This document shows positions 56,374 to 64,000 of a stretch of DNA of 64,000 bases, piece after piece; the stretch's first letter is position 1; the number at the start of each line of letters is the position of its first letter. The notes under the pieces were generated by a model. That model saw only the letters and a list, made by a program, of their open reading frames with translations. It was not told where the DNA came from and did no database searches. Both the position numbers and the translations under genes were made by a program. The stretch comes from Solilutibacter silvestris. GTDB taxonomy: Bacteria; Pseudomonadota; Gammaproteobacteria; Xanthomonadales; Xanthomonadaceae. The stretch is from the NCBI RefSeq assembly GCF_002895945.1, contig NZ_NPZB01000002.1, positions 62,001 through 126,000 of the forward strand, read 5' to 3'.

Positions 56374-56772
56374 ATGAGCCAGGAAATCCCCGGTGATCTG
56401 AAATTCCTGAAGTCGCACGAATGGGTGCGCGTCGAAGGTGACGGTCGCGCCACCATCGGCATTTCCGACCACGCACAGGAACTCCTGGGCGATCTCGTCT
56501 ATGTCGAACTGCCCGCCGTCGGCGAGGCGCTGGAAGCCGGCAACGCCTGCGCCGTGGTCGAGTCGGTGAAGGCGGCATCCGACGTCTACGCGCCGGTCAG
56601 CGGCAAGGTTCTGGAGGTCAACGCCGCGCTCAGCGACAAGCCCGAGACCATCAACGAGGACGCCTACGGCGATGGTTGGCTGTTCGTCATGCAGATGAGC
56701 GAGCCCGACCAGGTGAAGGAACTGCTCTCGCCGGACGACTACGAACAGGCGATGGCCGACGACGAGCACTGA
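56374..56772 (+). CDS. gcvH: Glycine cleavage system H protein
   Basis: A 132-residue lipoyl carrier. The lipoylated lysine is Lys66 in [16 protein letters not shown], within a normal barrel-sandwich fold: [35 protein letters not shown]. It shuttles the aminomethyl intermediate between P, T and L proteins. Followed by a strong terminator. Confidence 0.97.
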   Translation: MSQEIPGDLKFLKSHEWVRVEGDGRATIGISDHAQELLGDLVYVELPAVGEALEAGNACAVVESVKAASDVYAPVSGKVLEVNAALSDKPETINEDAYGDGWLFVMQMSEPDQVKELLSPDDYEQAMADDEH

Positions 56773-56808
56773 TCGACGTCGCTGGTCGTCACCAGATCTG
56801 CATCACGC

Positions 56809-56841
56809 GAAGCCCGGTCATCGACCGGGCTTCTTCGTTTT
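56809..56841 (+). terminator. Terminator after gcvH
   Basis: GAAGCCCGGTC (56809-56819), loop ATC, GACCGGGCTTC (56823-56833): an 11-bp perfect stem followed by TTCGTTTT. Confidence 0.92.
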
Positions 56842-57509
56842 CATCGACGTCTCTTCACCACTTGAACACGTCGATTGCACCGTCTGAAGTTCGCGCACTT
56901 TCACGCAAATCGGATGTTGCGATGCCGGAAACGGTATCTTCGCCGAAAATAATTTCAACGCGATTCACCCGTCGTCGAACCGGTCTCGAACGCGTCACTG
57001 CGTTCCCGCGAAGCATCCGCAACATCACTGCATCACTGCTGACGCAAAAAAGAAACAACTTGAAAACAAGTCTTTTCTGAAAAGCGATTGCGCGCGTGGA
57101 TGCATCGCGTGGCGCACACGCGTCGATGCCGGGCGATCTTCGTGGAGATCAAGCGCGGGCCGGATCGGGGCGTACATGAAAAAAATTTCACGAAAGGTGT
57201 TGACACGGAGAAAACGTCTACTTACGTTTCGCCCAACTGGAATGCGGTAACGCATCGAGTGATCGAACGCAAGTCCAACGTGGGGAGTCAATCGCGACGC
57301 GCATCCGGCGCGGAAAGGTTCGTCTCCCTGTCCCATTCCTCCCCATCGAATCGAATGAGGGGTCGCGCAGCACTGTCGTTGTGCGCGGCACCACACCCAA
57401 TCCGTTCCGCGACTTCGGGCGCGACAACGGTCCGTGGCGGGTCCGACTCCCGCTGTGCGTATGAACCGGCCTGGCTGGTTCGTTACAACTCAAGACGAGG
57501 AGCCATCCA
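56842..57509. other. Non-coding stretch between gcvH and the H1-like gene
   Basis: About 670 bases with no convincing gene on either strand. It is more A/T-rich than its surroundings in parts. It holds a doubled CATCACTG (57023-57038), adjacent small hairpins ACTTG/CAAGT (57058-57071) and CTTTTC/GAAAAG (57072-57084), and a promoter-like TTGACA at 57200-57205. The 3' ~300 bases are likely the long leader of the H1-like gene. A small RNA is possible but not shown. Confidence 0.5.
57200..57228 (+). promoter_or_regulatory. Candidate promoter of the H1-like gene
   Basis: A perfect TTGACA (57200-57205) is followed at 16-17 bp by TTACGT/TACGTT, a weak -10. Transcription from here would give a ~275-base 5' leader. 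Confidence 0.4.
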
Positions 57510-57950
57510 ATGGCGATGAAAAAAGCTGCGAAGAAGGCCGCCAAGAAACCGGCGAAGAAGGCCACCAAGAAGGCCGCCAAGAAGACCGTCCGCAAGGCTG
57601 CCAAGAAGACCGTGAAGAAGGCCGCCAAGAAGACCGTCCGCAAGGCTGCCAAGAAGACCACGAAGAAGGCCGCCAAGAAGACCGTCCGCAAGGCTGCCAA
57701 GAAGACCGCGAAGAAGGCCGCCAAGAAGACCGTCCGCAAGGCTGCCAAGAAGACCGCGAAGAAGGCCGCCAAGAAGACCGTCCGCAAGGCTGCCAAGAAG
57801 ACCGTGAAGAAGGCCGCCAAGAAGACTGCGAAAAAGGCCGCCAAGAAGACTGCGAAGAAGCCGGCCAAAAAGGCTGCGAAGAAGGCTGGCAAGAAGCGCG
57901 CTTCCAAGAAGCCTGCTGCACTGCCGATGATGCCGACCCCGATGATCTGA
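57510..57950 (+). CDS. Histone H1-like Lys/Ala-rich DNA-binding protein
   Basis: A 146-residue, strongly basic, low-complexity protein. Residues 22-117 are twelve octapeptides of the form AAKKT-x-(R/K)-K, in which TVRK and TxKK units alternate for most of the array. The N-terminal MAMKKAAKKAAKKPAKK and C-terminal RASKKPAALPMMPTPMI flank it. No globular domain. It resembles H1-like and AlgP-like proteins that bind DNA or polyanions. ATG 57510 has CGAGGAG upstream. The repeat array likely varies in length between strains (inference). It has its own terminator. Confidence 0.85.
   Translation: MAMKKAAKKAAKKPAKKATKKAAKKTVRKAAKKTVKKAAKKTVRKAAKKTTKKAAKKTVRKAAKKTAKKAAKKTVRKAAKKTAKKAAKKTVRKAAKKTVKKAAKKTAKKAAKKTAKKPAKKAAKKAGKKRASKKPAALPMMPTPMI
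57573..57860 (+). repeat. In-frame tandem repeat, 48-bp double unit (24-bp single unit)
   Basis: Twelve 24-bp units encode residues 22-117 of the H1-like protein. The units alternate GCCGCC and GCTGCC starts and GTCCGC versus GTGAAG or GCGAAG centres, giving near-identical 48-bp double units. The last two single units break the alternation. Confidence 0.9.
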
Positions 57951-57975
57951 TCGTCGATCGCGCTTGCGTTACTTG

Positions 57976-58011
57976 AAAACTCCTCCCCGTTCGCGGCGGG
58001 GGAGTTTTTTT
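57976..58011. terminator. Terminator after the H1-like gene, probably bidirectional
   Basis: AAAACTCCTCC (57976-57986) pairs with GGGGGAGTTTT (58098-shifted arm at 57998-58008) with one G-T pair, followed by a seven-T run rightward; leftward it ends in TTTT. The convergent serine hydrolase gene ends 8 bases beyond it. Confidence 0.88.
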
Positions 58012-58018
58012 ATGCGCG

Positions 58019-59347
58019 TCAGTCGTTGCCGGAACCGTTGCTGTCGTCGCTGTTCGGCGTGGCCGAATGGTCACCGGCGATATCGGGTATCGCCGCACCG
58101 GTGATGGTGTTGGGAATCCACGCCACCGCCGGCAGGTCGAGCGCGCGGTCGAGGATGGTCGGCAACAATCCCGAGGGCAGCGCGCTTTCGCTGTTCCACA
58201 GGATGACCACGCCGAGGTCGCGGTCGGGCAGCACCGCCATCGCGCCGCGATAACCCTGCACCGCGCCGCCGTGGAAATACAACGGATGGCCGGCGTAGCT
58301 CATCACCCGCCAACCGAATCCGTAACCGGCGGAGTCCAGTCGTTCGCGGCGCCAGCCGCTGCCGCGCAGCTCGGTCGGCGTGGACACCTGCGAGGTATGC
58401 AACTGCGCCAACACGTTGGCTGGCAGCACATCGAGGCGATGGCCGCTCTGCGCGATCATCCATTGCGCCATGTCGCTGATGCTGGCGTTGACGCCCGCGG
58501 CGGGCGCGAGCTGGTAGAAGTTGGGCTTGGGCATCAACGCGCGCCAGCGGGCACCACCACGCACATGCGGCTTGGCCCAGCGCGGACTCGATTCGATGCC
58601 CTTCAGGCCGTAGCTGGCGTCGTTCATGCCGAGCGGCTTGAACAGGCGCGCCTGCACCGCGTCGGAATAGAAATTGCCGGTGGCGGCGAACACGACGTCG
58701 CCGATCAGGCTGAAGGCGACGTTCTGGTACGCGTAGCACTCGCCGGGCATGCACTTCATCGGCGCCGAGGCGAGCTTCTGCACGGCGCTGGGATAGTCGA
58801 GATTGCCTTCGATATCGCGATCGTAGGCGTTCTTGGTCAGGCCGACGCGGTGGCTCATCAGGTCGGCGACGGTCACGCTCTGGGTCGCGCCTTCCGATTG
58901 CAGGCGGAAGCTGGGCACATAACGCACCACCGCATTGTTCCAGGCGAGGCGACCATCGTTCACCAGCAACCCGGTCAACGCGCTGGCGAAGGATTTCGAC
59001 AGCGATGCCAAGCGGAAGGCGGTATGCGCATCGATCGGTTGCGGATGGCTGACATCGGTCACGCCATAGCCGCGCTCCATCAGCACCTGGCCGTTCTGGA
59101 CGACCGCCACCGCAAGGCCGGGCACGCGTTCGCCGGCAACCAGTGCGCGCGCGATGCGATCGACTTCGCGCAGGTCGACCTGCGACACCGAAATGTTTCC
59201 GGTGGTCGGCGGATTCGGTTTGATGGCTGCTGCAGGCGTCTGCTGCGCCGGATCCGGGCGCGCCCAGCCTTCTGCGGTCTGCGCCGTCGCGGAGGTCGCG
59301 GCGAACAACATCGCCGGAACCAGGATGGACAGCATGGACTGACGCAT
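58019..59347 (-). CDS. Exported serine hydrolase, class C beta-lactamase-like
   Basis: A 442-residue exported hydrolase. ATG 59347 begins a signal peptide (residues 1-23, ending ATA-Q). The catalytic domain has SxxK in LASLSKSF, YxN in YAYQNVAF, and HGG in FHGGAVQGY, so all three active-site motifs are intact. It is longer at the C-terminus (Asp/Ser/Gly-rich tail) than AmpC. More likely an esterase or D-amino-peptidase than a beta-lactamase. It is paralogous in fold, not close in sequence, to the serine hydrolase at 37.4 kb. Confidence 0.88.
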   Translation of the reverse strand: MRQSMLSILVPAMLFAATSATAQTAEGWARPDPAQQTPAAAIKPNPPTTGNISVSQVDLREVDRIARALVAGERVPGLAVAVVQNGQVLMERGYGVTDVSHPQPIDAHTAFRLASLSKSFASALTGLLVNDGRLAWNNAVVRYVPSFRLQSEGATQSVTVADLMSHRVGLTKNAYDRDIEGNLDYPSAVQKLASAPMKCMPGECYAYQNVAFSLIGDVVFAATGNFYSDAVQARLFKPLGMNDASYGLKGIESSPRWAKPHVRGGARWRALMPKPNFYQLAPAAGVNASISDMAQWMIAQSGHRLDVLPANVLAQLHTSQVSTPTELRGSGWRRERLDSAGYGFGWRVMSYAGHPLYFHGGAVQGYRGAMAVLPDRDLGVVILWNSESALPSGLLPTILDRALDLPAVAWIPNTITGAAIPDIAGDHSATPNSDDSNGSGND

Positions 59348-59499
59348 GCGGTGGATCCCGGTACGCGGATTGTTCACGGCGAGGCTTCCCAAGTGGTCAT
59401 CGGCAGTGTAATCAGGCTGTCTGCGAGTTGCATGAACAGGGAGAGGAGTGCCTGGTATCACCTTGATTTCAAAAGAGCATCCCGCGAGCCCGGGTGGGG

Positions 59500-60432
59500 T
59501 CAGTCGGTCTCGCCGCGGTCGTTCGGGCGCATCAGGAAATTGCGCAGGGCCTGTCGGGGGCCGGAATAGGGTGTGAGATCGCGTTGCTCTTTGCAGCTTG
59601 CCGGATTGTTGGTCACGGCGATGTCGACGCCGCGTCGGAAAGCCTGGTCGCAACTCGCCGTGAGGCGTTCTTCCAGCATCTGGTAGCGCCACGAATTCAC
59701 CGAGACCAGCTTGCCGGCCTGATGCAGCCGCGCGATGCGCGCAGCGGTGGCGAAGGTGGCGTTCATCTCGACTGCCACGAGCTTGGGATCGTGTTGCGCA
59801 ATGATCCAGTCAATGTCGTCGTCGCTGGTCGCCTTGAATTGCAGGAACACGTCCTTCGAGATCTTGCGCGCGGCGGCGTATTTCTCACGATCGCCCTGGG
59901 CCTGGAAATACACGCGATCGAGCATGTCGGCGCGGATGGCGAGTGCGATCGCCGGCGCAACCACGTCCAGCGTCTTGAACTCGGCGTCGAGGATGATCCT
60001 GCCGTTCGCCTTCGCATGCGCCAGCGTCTCTTCGAAGCGCGGCAACGGATCGCCAGCGCGCAACCGGCATTGGCGGATCTGCGCGGAAGTCAGCCTGTCG
60101 GGAGCGCCACGACAGGTGCTCTTGGTCGACAAGTCATCATCGTGGAAGACGAACACATCGCCATCGCTCGAGGCGTGCAGATCCATCTCGAGGATGTCCG
60201 CAGTCCCGGCAGCCGTGGTGGCATCGAACTGGCGCTGCACGTTCTGCAATCCGAAATAGCCGCCACGATGCGCCGCCACGTAGCTGCGTCCCAATGGGTG
60301 CTGATTCACCTCCGGTGGCAACCCCTCCGGCGTGGCGTAGTGCGCGACCGCAGTGACTGCGCACAAGCATGCGACCGCGATCAGGATGACTTTCGATTTC
60401 GACATGCGCGGGAGCAGGGCGTAAAAGGACAT
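59500..60432 (-). CDS. Glycerophosphodiester phosphodiesterase
   Basis: A 310-residue GDPD-family enzyme anchored or exported by an N-terminal hydrophobic segment (residues 14-30). Catalytic signature: AHRGGYFGLQN (His-Arg), the metal ligands in ILEMDLHASSDGDVFVFHDDDL, and ILDAEFKTLD. It hydrolyses glycerophosphodiesters to glycerol-3-phosphate and alcohol. ATG 60432 and 60405 are both possible starts; neither has a good ribosome site. It overlaps nothing and faces away from the transporter gene. Confidence 0.9.
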   Translation of the reverse strand: MSFYALLPRMSKSKVILIAVACLCAVTAVAHYATPEGLPPEVNQHPLGRSYVAAHRGGYFGLQNVQRQFDATTAAGTADILEMDLHASSDGDVFVFHDDDLSTKSTCRGAPDRLTSAQIRQCRLRAGDPLPRFEETLAHAKANGRIILDAEFKTLDVVAPAIALAIRADMLDRVYFQAQGDREKYAAARKISKDVFLQFKATSDDDIDWIIAQHDPKLVAVEMNATFATAARIARLHQAGKLVSVNSWRYQMLEERLTASCDQAFRRGVDIAVTNNPASCKEQRDLTPYSGPRQALRNFLMRPNDRGETD

Positions 60433-60511
60433 GCTGACAGCATTCGGTCACCAGCATTCAATTTCCTTGCAACCGTGTTAACGTCGCGCAACGTCGAAAC
60501 GCGTTTGGCCG

Positions 60512-61810
60512 ATGCCCGTCACAGATTCTCAGCGCGTCCACCAGGGGGAATGGCCGGCGATGGCGCTGTCCTTCCTGTATTTCTTCTGCGTGCTGGCTGC
60601 CTACTACGTGATCCGGCCAGTGCGCGAGCAACTGGCTTCCGCAGTCGGGTCGACCCAGTTGCCATGGTTCTACGCGGCCACCTTTGCGGCCATGCTGGTG
60701 CTGGCGCCGATCTTCGGCGCGGTGGTGTCGCGCTGGCCGCGGCGCATCGTGGTGCCGATGCTCAACATCGTCTTCATCATCTGCCTGCTGGGATTCATCC
60801 CGTTCTTCGCCCATTCGGGATTGCTGTCACCGCGCGCGCTCGGCATCGCCTTCTTCGTCTGGGTCAGCGTCTTCAATCTGTTCGTGGTCTCGGTGTTCTG
60901 GATTTTCATGACCGATATCTGGACGGTTGAACAGGCGCGCAGGCTGTTTCCACTGATCGCGTTGGCAGGCACGCTGGGTGCGATCGCCGGCCCGGCGCTC
61001 ACGCAATCGCTGGTCACGGTGATCGGCGTCGCGCCGTTGCTGGCGGTGTCGGCGGGATTGCTGGCCATCGCGGTGGGATGCGTGATCGCACTCGGGCGCT
61101 GGGCGCGCGTCCATGGCGAGAAGCGCCACGATCCCGACCACGAAGCTGCGGTTGGCGGCAGCATGTGGGATGGGCTGAAGCAGATCTTCGCGACGCCGTT
61201 CATGCGCGCGATGGCGATCCTGTTGCTGCTCGCCGATGGCATCGGCACGGTCAACTACGCCCTGGTGACCGATTACTCGCACGTGACCTTCCTCGATCCG
61301 GTGGCGCGCACCGCGTTCCATGCGCGGATCGATCAGATCGGCAACATCCTTACCGCGCTGACGCAACTGCTGGTGACGCGTTGGCTGCTGCCACGCAAGG
61401 GGCCGGGCGTGGTGATCCTGGTCTGGGCATTGGTCAGCGCCGCCATGCTGGTGCTGGTGGTGTTCACCCCCGATCCGCACGCGCCGATGCTGGCGGGATT
61501 GCCGGTGGTCGCGTTGGCATTGATCGTCAGTCGCGGCCTGGCATATGGCATGTCCGAACCCGCCCGGCATGCGCTGTTCGCCTCGGTGCCGCGTGCGCTG
61601 CGCTACAAGGGACAGAGTGCGGTCGACACCGCAGTCTGGCGCTTTGGCGACATGGCGATCGCCACCGGCATGAATTTGCTGCGCGGGATCGGTGCGACAG
61701 TGGGCGTGTTCGCCGCACTCAGCACGATCAGCGCGTTGCTGGCCGGCTGGATCGGCTGGCATACAGCCAATAAGGCGCAGGATGCACGCGATGCAAGATC
61801 AGCCGACTGA
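60512..61810 (+). CDS. MFS-type transporter, NTP/NDP-exchanger-like
   Basis: A 432-residue protein with about 12 membrane segments. MALSFLYFFCVLAAYYVIRPVREQLASAVG and the loops RWPRRIVVPMLN and WTVEQARRLFPLIALAGTLGAIAGPALT are of the kind annotated in Xanthomonadaceae as ATP/ADP-translocase-like. True NTP/NDP exchangers belong to intracellular bacteria and plastids, so a real nucleotide exchange function is doubtful here. It overlaps the downstream phosphoesterase gene by 20 bases. Confidence 0.78.
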   Translation: MPVTDSQRVHQGEWPAMALSFLYFFCVLAAYYVIRPVREQLASAVGSTQLPWFYAATFAAMLVLAPIFGAVVSRWPRRIVVPMLNIVFIICLLGFIPFFAHSGLLSPRALGIAFFVWVSVFNLFVVSVFWIFMTDIWTVEQARRLFPLIALAGTLGAIAGPALTQSLVTVIGVAPLLAVSAGLLAIAVGCVIALGRWARVHGEKRHDPDHEAAVGGSMWDGLKQIFATPFMRAMAILLLLADGIGTVNYALVTDYSHVTFLDPVARTAFHARIDQIGNILTALTQLLVTRWLLPRKGPGVVILVWALVSAAMLVLVVFTPDPHAPMLAGLPVVALALIVSRGLAYGMSEPARHALFASVPRALRYKGQSAVDTAVWRFGDMAIATGMNLLRGIGATVGVFAALSTISALLAGWIGWHTANKAQDARDARSAD

Positions 61811-62726
61811 ACCGCAAGGCAGGGAAAGCGATACGCCGCACGATTCGGCAGCCACGCTGCGTCGGCGCAGGCGTCAACGCCGGAAGTGGGAGCGCGTGCT
61901 GTTGGTGGTCGTGGCGTTCCTCGTCGCCTGCGGCCTGTATGCATGGCTATGGGAGCCGCGCCAGCTGATTGAGCGCGATTACACGTTGCACCTGGCGAAC
62001 TGGCCGGCGCAGTGCGATGGCCTGCGCATCGACCAGGTCACCGATCTCCACACCGGTTCGTGGATGAACGGCATCGACAATGTCGATCGCGTCGTTGCGA
62101 AACTCGCCGCCAGTGATTCCGACGTCGTGGTGTTCACCGGCGACTACGTGATCCTCAGCGTGGTGCTGGGCAAATACGTCGATCCCGCGACCATCGCCAA
62201 TCATCTCGCGCCATTGACGCAGAAGAAGCAGGTCTATGCCGTGCTCGGCAACCATGACTGGTGGGACGGCGGTCCGCGCGTGGCGGCCGAGTTCGAGCGT
62301 GTCGGCATCCAGGTGCTGGAAAACGAATCGACGCGCGTTGGCGTGCGCGATTGTGGCTTCAACCTGGTCGGCGTGGATGATCTCACCGCCGGCAAGCCGC
62401 AGCCGCTGGCGGCTTACGCGCGGATCGATCCCGGCCTGCCGACGATCGCGCTGGAGCACGAGCCCGAGATGTTCCTGAAGTTCCCGGAATCGACCGCGCT
62501 GGTCCTGGCGGGACACACGCATGGTGGCCAGGTGAATCCGTTTGGCTTGCGCACGCCGTCGACGTTCCGCGCCAAGTCCGCGGCGTTGAGCGGCGAATAC
62601 CATGTCGGTGAGCGCACGCTGTTCGTGTCACCCGGCATCGGCACCAGTTGGTTGCCGTTGCGGATGGGGCGTTATCCGGAAATTTCGCGGTTGACATTGC
62701 GTGGGCGCGAAAAGGGCGCGCAGTAA
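61791..62726 (+). CDS. Membrane-anchored metallophosphoesterase, YaeI-like
   Basis: A 311-residue phosphoesterase with one N-terminal membrane segment (RKWERVLLVVVAFLVACGLYAWL), so it acts on the periplasmic face. Metal motifs: TDLHTGSW, FTGDYV, LGNHDWWDGG, and AGHTHGGQ. YaeI-type enzymes hydrolyse phosphodiesters and lipid intermediates. ATG 61791 is favoured over 61782. It starts inside the transporter gene, indicating coupling. Confidence 0.9.
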   Translation: MQDQPTEPQGRESDTPHDSAATLRRRRRQRRKWERVLLVVVAFLVACGLYAWLWEPRQLIERDYTLHLANWPAQCDGLRIDQVTDLHTGSWMNGIDNVDRVVAKLAASDSDVVVFTGDYVILSVVLGKYVDPATIANHLAPLTQKKQVYAVLGNHDWWDGGPRVAAEFERVGIQVLENESTRVGVRDCGFNLVGVDDLTAGKPQPLAAYARIDPGLPTIALEHEPEMFLKFPESTALVLAGHTHGGQVNPFGLRTPSTFRAKSAALSGEYHVGERTLFVSPGIGTSWLPLRMGRYPEISRLTLRGREKGAQ

Positions 62727-62792
62727 CAGGCGCACGTCGTTCCGAACCACGCGCTGGCTGGCGTGTGTGACCAGCTCCAATGCACGACACGC

Positions 62793-62997
62793 CGTGAATA
62801 CGTCCATGTAGGCTCGTACGTGCCATCCATGGCACGTCACGGTCGTGCATCGGACTGGCGCACCCACTTGCCGCGCGCGTGTTGTTGCTTTTCAGAGACT
62901 TGAAAGCCACCACCGGCGGCGTCAGCGCGGTTCGTCCGTATGGCCGACCATTCCGCCGCATGGATGCGGCGGCTGAGCCTACATGGACGTATTCACG
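62793..62997. repeat. Pair of inverted REP-like elements with covarying hairpins
   Basis: A perfect 23-bp inverted repeat has arms at 62793-62815 and 62975-62997. Two bases inside each arm lies a 20-base hairpin: ACGTGCCAT-CC-ATGGCACGT (62818-62837) next to the left arm, and CCGCCGCAT-GG-ATGCGGCGG (62953-62972) next to the right. Both hairpins keep the CAT-CC-ATG core on the repeat's own strand while the stem bases differ and compensate. The 0.1 kb between them has no gene. With 62727-62792 this accounts for the whole gap before fadE; I see nothing else in it. Confidence 0.8.
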
Positions 62998-63044
62998 GTC
63001 GCGGTCATATGGACAACCGACGCAGGCGCACAGCCGGGCGATAA

Positions 63045-64000
63045 CTACGCCACCGCGCGCGACGACCGCTGCTCGTGTGCGACGAGATCGCGATACCCGG
63101 CCGAACGCAGTTCCTCCGGATCGAAGTCGTCAACCATGATGGTGTCGAGCGTCATCGTCCGCAGCTCGCGCAACTGATCGGCTTCCTCGGCAGTGATCCA
63201 GCCTTCGCGCACGCCTTCGACGAGTTGATCCTCGAACTCCAGCGCTTCGATCTCGTGGCTCTTCAGCGCCTTCAGGAACTTGCGTTCCACCGGCTCGGCC
63301 ATCACGAACTTCGGCAGGTAACTGATGATGCGGCCCGCCGGATTGTTCTCGCCCGGCGTGGTGAAGATGCCTTCGGCCAGGCGATCGCGCGCGTCGGATG
63401 GCGTCATCAGCAGGCTCGCCACCTTGTGGCCGAGACGATCGCTCGGTGCCTGCGCACGGCGCCCCCACGGGAAGATGATCGGCCACAGCAGCCACGCCAC
63501 CGGGCGCACTGGGAAGTTGCGCAACGCGCCCGACAGCGCGGTCTCGATCTTGTTCACCGCATCGTGGAAGGCCCAGGCCAGCAACGGCTGGTCGCTGTCC
63601 GGGCGGCCTTCGTCCTCATAGCGTTTCAACATGCTGCTGGCGATGTAGAGCTGGCTCAGCACATCGCCAAGGCGACCGGACAGGGACTCCTTGAACTTCA
63701 ACTTGCCGCCGAGCATCAGCATCGAGATGTCGGCCATCACCGCCAGATTGGCGGAATAGCGATTCATCTTGCGGTAGTAGCGACGCGTGTAATCGTCGCC
63801 CGGGGCGCGCCCGAAGCGCGACCACGTCAACCCGAACCACAGGCTGCGAACGGCATTCGAAATCGCCGCGCCGATGTGGCCGAACAGTGCGCTGTCGAAC
63901 GCGTCGATGCGTTCACCGGCATCGGGGATCTGGGTCGCCTTCATTTCCTTCATCACCCATGGATGGCACAGGATCGCGCCTTGTCCGAAGATCATCAGCG
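63045..64000 (-). CDS. fadE: Acyl-CoA dehydrogenase FadE, C-terminal part
   Basis: Open to the right edge, so only the C-terminal ~318 residues are present. The sequence matches the C-terminal domain of the large FadE-type dehydrogenases (DUF1974 region): LMIFGQGAILCHPWVMKEM, MADISMLMLGGKLKFKESLSGRLGDVLSQLYIASSMLKRY, FPVRPVAWLLWPIIFPWGRR, and the end GEGWITAEEADQLRELR-like helix. FadE oxidises acyl-CoA in the first step of beta-oxidation at the inner membrane. The catalytic flavin domain lies outside the window. Leftward, with the REP-like pair just downstream. Confidence 0.9.
   Translation of the reverse strand, partial: LMIFGQGAILCHPWVMKEMKATQIPDAGERIDAFDSALFGHIGAAISNAVRSLWFGLTWSRFGRAPGDDYTRRYYRKMNRYSANLAVMADISMLMLGGKLKFKESLSGRLGDVLSQLYIASSMLKRYEDEGRPDSDQPLLAWAFHDAVNKIETALSGALRNFPVRPVAWLLWPIIFPWGRRAQAPSDRLGHKVASLLMTPSDARDRLAEGIFTTPGENNPAGRIISYLPKFVMAEPVERKFLKALKSHEIEALEFEDQLVEGVREGWITAEEADQLRELRTMTLDTIMVDDFDPEELRSAGYRDLVAHEQRSSRAVA

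Noticed and set aside
54061-56769. Open frame of 902 codons on the minus strand
   Set aside because: The part beyond 55068 is antisense to gcvT and gcvH; only the phosphoesterase is real.
57573-57860. Regular repeats that could suggest a CRISPR array
   Set aside because: There are no unique spacers; the repeats are contiguous, in frame, and code for the H1-like protein.
57218-57907. Minus-strand frame rich in Phe/Ala/Leu that looks like a repetitive membrane protein
   Set aside because: It is the antisense of the Lys/Ala repeat array (AAG read as CTT); periodic FLAAFF follows from that alone.
59348-59499. Gap between the serine hydrolase and the glycerophosphodiesterase
   Set aside because: Only weak promoter-like patches and no repeat, terminator or small gene that could be supported.

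Overview
The window looks like a contiguous piece of chromosome from a high-GC gammaproteobacterium of the Xanthomonadaceae/Lysobacteraceae group (Lysobacter, Luteimonas, Thermomonas and relatives); the genus cannot be fixed from sequence alone. Reasons: a Xanthomonas-type TonB-dependent receptor next to glycoside hydrolases, a gap-pgk-pyk-class I fba glycolytic block, an SAH riboswitch on ahcY, a FadE-type acyl-CoA dehydrogenase and a Lys/Ala-rich histone H1-like protein. Almost all DNA is coding, with many ATGA overlaps. I see no prophage, insertion sequence, plasmid origin, rRNA or CRISPR array; one tRNA (Gly, CCC) is present.

Left end (1-6.1 kb): a glucan-use locus. The 5' part of a secreted GH30 hydrolase runs off the left edge, divergent from a TonB-dependent receptor and a secreted GH3 beta-glucosidase. 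A perfect 14-bp palindrome of LacI-operator type overlaps the -10 of the receptor promoter. 6.1-17.6 kb: an S1/P1-type nuclease, then glycolysis (gap, pgk, pyk, fba) interleaved with secreted proteins (a BamE-like protein, a DUF3857/transglutaminase protein overlapping a Sel1-like repeat protein, a TonB-C-like protein). 17.7-22.7 kb: RND efflux pair and a SpoU-type RNA methyltransferase. 22.7-29.4 kb: M28 peptidase, mscL, FAH-family hydrolase, Rieske protein, and a leftward thiS-thiG-trmB-SLC13 permease run.

29.4-35.9 kb: autotransporter esterase, tRNA-Gly, a rimB-like/rimK pair, an OmpR-type two-component system and ilvE. 36-43.7 kb: the activated-methyl cycle (metF, ahcY, metK), with two serine-hydrolase/translation-factor genes between them. 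ahcY has an SAH riboswitch, and both ahcY and metF carry a shared TATCGC-N6-GCGATA type palindrome at the promoter. 43.9-52.4 kb: a two-domain acyltransferase overlapping an LpxH-like phosphatase, dusB, a NupG-like permease, a Gdt1-family transporter, an aldo/keto reductase, and an SPFH-NfeD-lipoprotein operon.

52.4-64 kb: a leftward operon of Tat-exported metallophosphoesterase, cupredoxin, ECF sigma factor and anti-sigma factor; gcvT-gcvH; a 0.7-kb non-coding stretch leading to the H1-like gene built from 12 octapeptide repeats; a serine hydrolase, a glycerophosphodiesterase, an NTP/NDP-exchanger-like transporter and a membrane phosphoesterase; then a 0.2-kb pair of inverted REP-like elements and the 3' part of fadE. 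The most notable items are the layered SAH control of ahcY/metF, the covarying inverted repeat pair at 62.8-63.0 kb, and the phosphoesterase-cupredoxin-ECF operon.
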